This document shows, piece by piece, positions 61,101-64,000 of a stretch of DNA of 64,000 bases. Both the position numbers and the translations under genes were made by a program. Below the pieces are notes generated by a model that saw only the letters and a program-made list of their open reading frames with translations, made no database searches and was not told the DNA's origin. Each line of letters begins with the position of its first letter. Position 1 is the first letter of the stretch. The stretch covers positions 5,040,404 through 5,104,403 of the forward strand of contig OZ004597.1 of NCBI GenBank assembly GCA_963924555.1, written 5' to 3'. This stretch comes from Crambe crambe (taxonomy: Eukaryota; Porifera; Demospongiae; Poecilosclerida; Crambeidae).

Positions 61101-64000
61101 TAATGAGTGCCACAGTACAACTATTCTTGGGTGTAGTTGGAGCTACACCCCCTGCAGACGACTTTATTCAATTGGACACATCTCAGAGTGGAAGCAGAGG
61201 TTTGACTCTCAGTGCTACCTCCGACTTCATCAATATTACTGGAGCTGGTTCAATTGAGGCATATAGATCTGTCCTATCTGGACTGCAGTTTGGGAGCACT
61301 GCCGGTGAACCTATGTCACGGTCGAGGTTGGTACAGATACAAGTGTCTGATGGGAGATTCACAAGTGATCCCTTGATACTCACCATTGCTATCCAGCTAA
61401 TTAATGATAACAATCCTGTACTTGATCTCAGCTTGGGGACGGATGGTCTTGGCTACTCAACCTCATTCAGGGAAGGAGGGATATTCATCATAATAGCTGG
61501 TCCTGACTTGAGTTTAACAGACCTTGATGATGACATGATACACTCAGTCACTGTCAACTTCACTAATCCTGTTGATCGTGAGGAAAGACTTGGTTCATTT
61601 GCACTAGGTGCAGTGCAAGCTGTTAGCAGAGACTATGGACTAGAGCTGGTCGGTCCTGCAGTTGCCAGTGAGTTCGTGCTCGCATTGCAGACTGTGTTTT
61701 ATGAGAACTCGGCCATTGAGCCTAGCAAACCCCAGCAGGCAAGACTTGTGGAATTCATTGCCAGCGATGGTGAACGAAATAGTCTTCCAGCCATAGCTAC
61801 CATCACCATCCTCCTTGTCAACGATGCTCCTGCAATCAGGCTGGAAGGGGGAACATCACAAGATGTGATATTGGTCTATTCTGAATCTGAAGCATCTCTC
61901 TCTCTTGTCTCTGAGAATGTCACCATTTCAGATGTGGATTCTGAGCTACTGTCATTTGTGAATGTCACAATAACCGACTTTTTGCCAGGCATTGATGATT
62001 TAGTGTACTCCACTGAGGGCTATAACATTACAGTTCAATTTCTCTCTGGCACTCTTCTTTTATCAGGACCAGCTACACCTGGAGACTTTTCAGCTGTTTT
62101 GCAGACCTTGCACTACACCAATGCATTTGTCAGTGGTGATCAACTTGATCAACTTCAGAGTGGCAAATCTATACAGTTCTCAGTGAGTGATGGATCCCTC
62201 ACCAGCCAAATTGCCACAGCGTTCATAACATTTGCAGCTGTCAACGACCCTCCAATCATTGACCTCAATGGTCCAAGTCCAGGACTCAACTTTGCCACTA
62301 TTTTCAAGGAAGGGAACATTTCAGTGGCCATCACGTCACCTCTTCTCACCTTAGTGGATGTGGACTCAACAGAGTTACATTCAGTCTCAGTCCAACTCAC
62401 CAATGTGCAGCAAAGAACTGGAGAAGCGCTATCAGTGATTCGAAACATTGTTGGAATTGTGACCGCTTACAATTCTTCTACTAATCTACTCACTATTGAA
62501 GGTCCTTCACCCACCATGAACTTTGAACTGGTGCTACGTTCACTTGTGTACCAAAATTCGGTCCCTGAACCTATTCCTGGTGTACGAATGGTGACCATCA
62601 TGGCCAGTGATGGTGAGGACAGCAGTAATCAAGTCACCTCCACTATCACTGTGATCGGAGTGAACGATCCACCGGTGATATCTCTGCAACCATCTGGTAA
62701 TAGTTTTGTAGAAGAAGCTGGACCTATTCAATTGCTGGGCAGGAACAGTGCTGAAGTATTGGACAGTGACAACCAAATACTCTCCAGTCTCATGGTAGTG
62801 CTTGAGAACATCTCTGACAGAGAAGAAGAATCCATATTCACATCGGCTGCTGTCCAAGGTTCGATCATGGTGCGAAATCAGCTTAGAGAACATACCTCTT
62901 CCTTTATCTTCTCCTTCATACCAGAATCTTTAGGTACAACAGCTCAGTTCACTCAGGTCCTTCAAGGACTTGCCTACAACAACACTGCACAGGAACCAAC
63001 TGCTGGAACAAGATATGCTAGCATTAGTGTGTCCGACAGCTCACAGTCAAGTCAAGTATTCAATATCTCAATACCTACCATACTTGTCAACGACAATCCA
63101 CCGGTGTTTGCTGATAGAACAGTGCAGATAGTTGTACCAGAAGATGTGGCAATCCAGACATCTGTGTTTCAAGCCTCTGCTACTGACAATGATGCTGACT
63201 CAGTGCTCACTTACTTAATAGAACCCCCAAATAGTCCATTCACAATATCTCAAATCAATGGAACAGTGTTTTTGTCTAGTCATCTAGACCGTGAGAGGCA
63301 GAATATGCACAGTGTCACCATTACTGCAACGGATGGTGCTAACACTGCTCAGATGATGCTGCGAGTTGAAGTGATTGACATAAATGACAACGTTCCTCAA
63401 TTTACCATGAATCCATTCAGAGCCAACATTGATGAAAACTCTCCACCTGGAACATTCGTGGTGACTTTACTTGCAAACGATGCTGATGAAGGCAGTAATA
63501 GTGACTTGAGATTCTCCATTAGGGAGGGAAACGCCCAGCGAATATTCACCATCAATTCTACATCTGGAGTCATCTCTACATCTGGTGCTCTGGATTTTGA
63601 ATTGACACAGTTCCACAGTCTTTCAGTGATGGTGCAAGACTCTGGCTCTCCCCAATTGTCCAACACTTCATTTATTCTGATAACCATCAACGATCTAAAC
63701 GATAACCCTCCTGTGTTCAATCCTACTCAAGTAACAACCACTTTAGCTGAGGACACTCCGATTGCAACAACTCTGTACTCTGCTCAAGCTACAGATGTTG
63801 ACACTAACAGTCAAATAATGTACACTTTAGTCAACGGAAGCAGCGAGCTGTTCTCTGTCTCACAAGGAACTGGCCAAATCCTATTAGTTAGGAGTCTGGA
63901 TTACGAATCAGAGACTCTGCATGTGATTGGAGTTGAGGCTTCTGATGGACTGTTTTCTTCAACATTTGTCCTTACTCTCGGTGTGTCTGATGTTGATGAC
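43136..64000 (+). CDS. Giant LamG/laminin-NT/EGF-Lam/cadherin protein (3' end outside window)
   Basis: Exons: 43136-43447, 44158-44318, 44874-45190, 45410-46782 and 46961 to beyond 64000, phases consistent; at least 6,401 residues. Exon 1: signal peptide (MLLLLTSLSVLVCLSSA) and a Cys-rich stretch. Exons 2-4 start: LamG/concanavalin-like fold (HHFAVSVYGLDFALFLDGRL). Exon 4: laminin N-terminal domain (SLINDDNIMTWWQSER ... YFAIDEVMVGG), then four laminin-type EGF modules (46090-46740) and a furin-like Cys cluster to about 47075. The last exon is open for 17,040 bp. It encodes cadherin repeats with DxNDNxP calcium motifs in blocks at about 47090-49610 (8), 51720-53940 (7), 56030-61010 (16) and 63100 onward. 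These are interleaved with three blocks of five ~140-aa repeats. It is a likely cell-adhesion ectodomain; no membrane segment is seen because the gene runs off the window. Confidence 0.9.
43963..43986. repeat. G24 homopolymer in intron 1 of the giant gene
   Basis: 24 consecutive G residues, followed by TGGG. It is a potential G-quadruplex and a likely sequencing-length uncertainty. Confidence 0.9.
49610..51715 (+). other. Non-classical repeat block 1 of the giant cadherin
   Basis: Five consecutive ~140-aa repeats. Each has an acidic start (FxEEG or FxEDG), a D-x-D core (SDSDN, ISDRDN), a LxLSGPAS-like strand, a YFNSANEP-like motif, a VTVSDGE strand and an end of VNDAP or VNDPP followed by LDLNG-like sequence. 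The repeats end at about 49995, 50440, 50845, 51265 and 51715. They differ from classical cadherins (~105 aa, DxNDNxP) and recall ND-type cadherin-like repeats and CSPG repeats; the family is not certain. Confidence 0.65.
53935..56025 (+). other. Non-classical repeat block 2 of the giant cadherin
   Basis: Again five ~140-aa repeats with the same landmarks (YVNMNPEP, YANTADNP, YSNNATNP, YINSADEP, YLNAASEP and the repeat ends INDNAP, VNDPP, VNDAP, RNDAP, IDDNEP). Total length is close to that of blocks 1 and 3. It is flanked on both sides by classical cadherin repeats in the same exon. Confidence 0.65.
61000..63095 (+). other. Non-classical repeat block 3 of the giant cadherin
   Basis: The third five-repeat block, with repeat ends at about 61415, 61830, 62255, 62675 and 63095. 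It has the same YxN...EP / VSDG / VNDxP layout (for example YQNSVPEP, YNNTAQEP). It follows a 16-repeat cadherin stretch and is followed by further cadherin repeats at the window edge. Confidence 0.65.

Noticed and set aside
47590-63720. Many minus-strand ORFs across the giant exon
   Set aside because: Antisense shadows of the cadherin coding strand; they lack domains and their spacing follows the repeats.

Overview
The window is animal nuclear DNA: AT-rich, with short-intron protein genes embedded in many small inverted-repeat transposons. The genes point to a sponge, probably a demosponge. They include an intron-poor TRIM-NHL gene, a gene with several death domains, an immunoglobulin-family receptor and an enormous cadherin, and the non-coding DNA is full of short TAGCTAGC runs. 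The taxonomic call is inference. No rRNA, tRNA, CRISPR or bacterial-style operon was seen.

Bases 1-18,000 are almost entirely mobile DNA. In order they hold: a 2.6-kb inverted-repeat element (991-3600) with small foldback elements inside it; an element with about 340-bp inverted ends (3770-7631), invaded near its right end by a Mutator-like element (6072-7616) that has a 9-bp target duplication and Ulp1-type protease remains; a truncated copy of a 1.1-kb element (full copy at 15505-16602); a 4.7-kb P-like element (9301-13985) with a nine-exon transposase broken by a 7-bp insertion and an intact 330-aa ORF on the other strand; a near-perfect 125-bp-arm hairpin; and a broken multicopy-family gene (16708-17990).

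Bases 18,882-36,397 hold host genes. These are a signal peptide/3 Ig/FN3/TM receptor with an ITIM-like tail (+), a single-exon TRIM-NHL protein (-), an eight-exon death-domain membrane protein (-), and a coiled-coil protein (+) that starts only 117 bp from the death-domain gene. Ig receptor, TRIM and death-domain proteins side by side look like a recognition or signalling neighbourhood, but that link is inference.

Bases 36,624-42,644 hold two housekeeping enzymes in tandem on the minus strand: uroporphyrinogen decarboxylase (heme synthesis) and a CRYZL1-type quinone oxidoreductase-like protein. Their introns carry minisatellites and a 186-bp (GA)n tract.

From 43,136 to the right edge runs one gene. 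It encodes a secreted or membrane giant with a LamG-like, laminin-NT and laminin-EGF head (usherin-like order), followed by a single exon open for at least 17,040 bp. That exon encodes blocks of cadherin repeats alternating with three blocks of five ~140-aa repeats of another type. At least 6,401 residues are encoded and the gene continues beyond the window.
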